In this document: positions 12,373-13,166 of the stretch, one piece after another
Layout: every line of letters begins with the position of its first letter
Position numbering within the stretch: the first letter of the stretch is position 1
Source of the DNA: Candidatus Atribacter alterifermentans
GTDB lineage: Bacteria > Atribacterota > Atribacteria > Atribacterales > Atribacteraceae
Reading direction: 5' to 3'
Length of the DNA stretch: 13,166 nucleotides
Assembly (NCBI GenBank): GCA_012517635.1
Contig: JAAYUP010000183.1
Coordinates: forward strand, 1-13,166
Notes under the pieces: model-generated
The model's database searches: none
What the model saw: only the letters and a program-made list of their open reading frames with translations
What the model was told of the DNA's origin: nothing
Made by a program: the position numbers and the translations under genes

Positions 12373-13166
12373 TTACCACCCTTCTCCCGCTGGTTTCACT
12401 CCCAAGACTTCCGATTCTTCCCGGGTTAACTCCACCGTCCTGAGATGTTCTTTATTTCCTCGTAAGCTCTGAATCGAATTCACTCCCATACCCCCCAGCA
12501 TTTCTTTGATTTCGAATGCCCAGGCTCTCATCAGATTCACCAAACGTCTTTTTCCTATCGACGGATTCAACCGTTTCGTAAGATAAGGGTCTTGAGTGGC
12601 GATTCCCCAATTGCATTTCCCGGTATAACATTTTTGGCAAAGGTGGCAGCCCAGTGCCACCAAAGTCGCTGTTCCAATATAAACTGCGTCTGCACCTAAA
12701 GCAACCGCTTTAATGACATCGGCACTGGAACGAATCCCTCCAGCAACCACTAATGAAGCCCGGTGACGGATGCCTTCTTGTCGCAGGCGCTCATCAACCT
12801 GGGCTAAAGCCAACTCTATTGGTATTCCCACGTTATCCCGAATGACCTGAGGAGCTGCTCCGGTTCCTCCCCGGATCCCATCAATAGCAACGATATCAGC
12901 TCCAGCTCGTATAGCTCCTGAAGCGATCGCTGCGATGTTATGAACTGCTGCTATTTTCACTGAAACTGGTTTTTCATAAGAAACTGACTCCTTTATGGCA
13001 AAAATCAAACGTTGTAAGTCCTCTATCGAATAAATATCATGATGGGGTGCTGGGGATATGGCATCGGATCCCTCGGGGATCTTACGGGTTCGGGAAATAT
13101 CCGGAGTCACTTTTTCACCAGGGAGATGTCCTCCAATACCCGGCTTCGCTCCCTGACCAATCTTAA
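12373..13166 (-). CDS. glutamate synthase FMN/Fe-S domain subunit, partial
   Basis: The C-terminal 263 residues of the glutamate synthase central domain, which reduces 2-iminoglutarate to glutamate on FMN; the 5' part lies beyond the window. The frame is open to the edge and begins KIGQGAKPGIGGHLPG, a signature of the family, so the internal GTG at 13110 is not the real start. Further motifs: SPAPHHDIYSIEDL (37-50 of the visible part), VSVKIAAVHNIAAIASGAI (67-85), ADIVAIDGIRGGTGAAP (89-105), AGGIRSSADVIKAVALGADA (141-160) and GTATLVALGCHLCQKCYTGK (164-183). Cys173, Cys179 and Cys184 match the [3Fe-4S] ligands of GltB. An extra Cys176 could make a [4Fe-4S] cluster, a pattern I associate with the archaeal-type enzyme. 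The glutaminase domain is not in the visible part and should be encoded upstream. Confidence 0.93.
   Translation of the reverse strand, partial: KIGQGAKPGIGGHLPGEKVTPDISRTRKIPEGSDAISPAPHHDIYSIEDLQRLIFAIKESVSYEKPVSVKIAAVHNIAAIASGAIRAGADIVAIDGIRGGTGAAPQVIRDNVGIPIELALAQVDERLRQEGIRHRASLVVAGGIRSSADVIKAVALGADAVYIGTATLVALGCHLCQKCYTGKCNWGIATQDPYLTKRLNPSIGKRRLVNLMRAWAFEIKEMLGGMGVNSIQSLRGNKEHLRTVELTREESEVLGVKPAGEGW

Overview
The window reads as ordinary bacterial chromosome from a low-to-moderate-GC organism, probably an anaerobe and possibly a thermophile. The evidence is a split, ferredoxin-linked glutamate synthase of the kind known from Thermotogae, archaea and other deep-branching anaerobes, an Fe-S type Rrf2 regulator, a Leu tRNA with an encoded CCA end, and tightly overlapping operons. 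From memory the mixture would suit a lineage such as Atribacterota or Thermotogae, but the sequence alone cannot fix the phylum.

Layout. (1) 109-1659 (+): a secreted alkaline phosphatase, followed by a perfect 17-bp inverted repeat. (2) 1733-2119: no convincing gene. (3) 2120-3086 (-): an ABC-2 type membrane permease with no ATPase beside it, and a 57-residue single-helix membrane protein whose start overlaps the permease's 3' end behind a good ribosome binding site. (4) 3087-3833: about 750 nt without a credible gene. It holds a terminator-like hairpin and representatives of three apparent dispersed intergenic repeat families, one present as an inverted pair with a compensatory base change. 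(5) 3834-3917 (-): tRNA-Leu(UAG), with its own -10 box in the gap after the gene upstream. (6) 3941-8153 (-): a four-gene operon thrC-thrB-lysC-asd, every junction overlapping by 4-14 nt, covering all steps of aspartate-to-threonine synthesis except homoserine dehydrogenase. (7) 8154-8306: a divergent control region with a TTGACA promoter and two palindromes. (8) 8319-9938 (+): an Rrf2-family regulator with three IscR-like cysteines and an MFS transporter in one operon. (9) 9935-13166 (-): a split glutamate synthase operon: FMN/Fe-S synthase domain (running off the window end), four-cluster ferredoxin, FAD/NAD(P)H oxidoreductase, and the GXGXG domain as a separate protein.

How they fit together. 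The two large minus-strand operons link nitrogen assimilation (glutamate) with aspartate-family amino acid synthesis. The Rrf2/MFS pair lies between them and probably couples an iron-sulfur or redox signal to a transporter of unknown substrate. I found no mobile element, CRISPR array, phage gene or defence system. The less routine points are the small membrane gene, the repeat cluster, the divergent operators, a possible internal start in lysC, and a degenerate FAD-binding loop in the glutamate synthase oxidoreductase.
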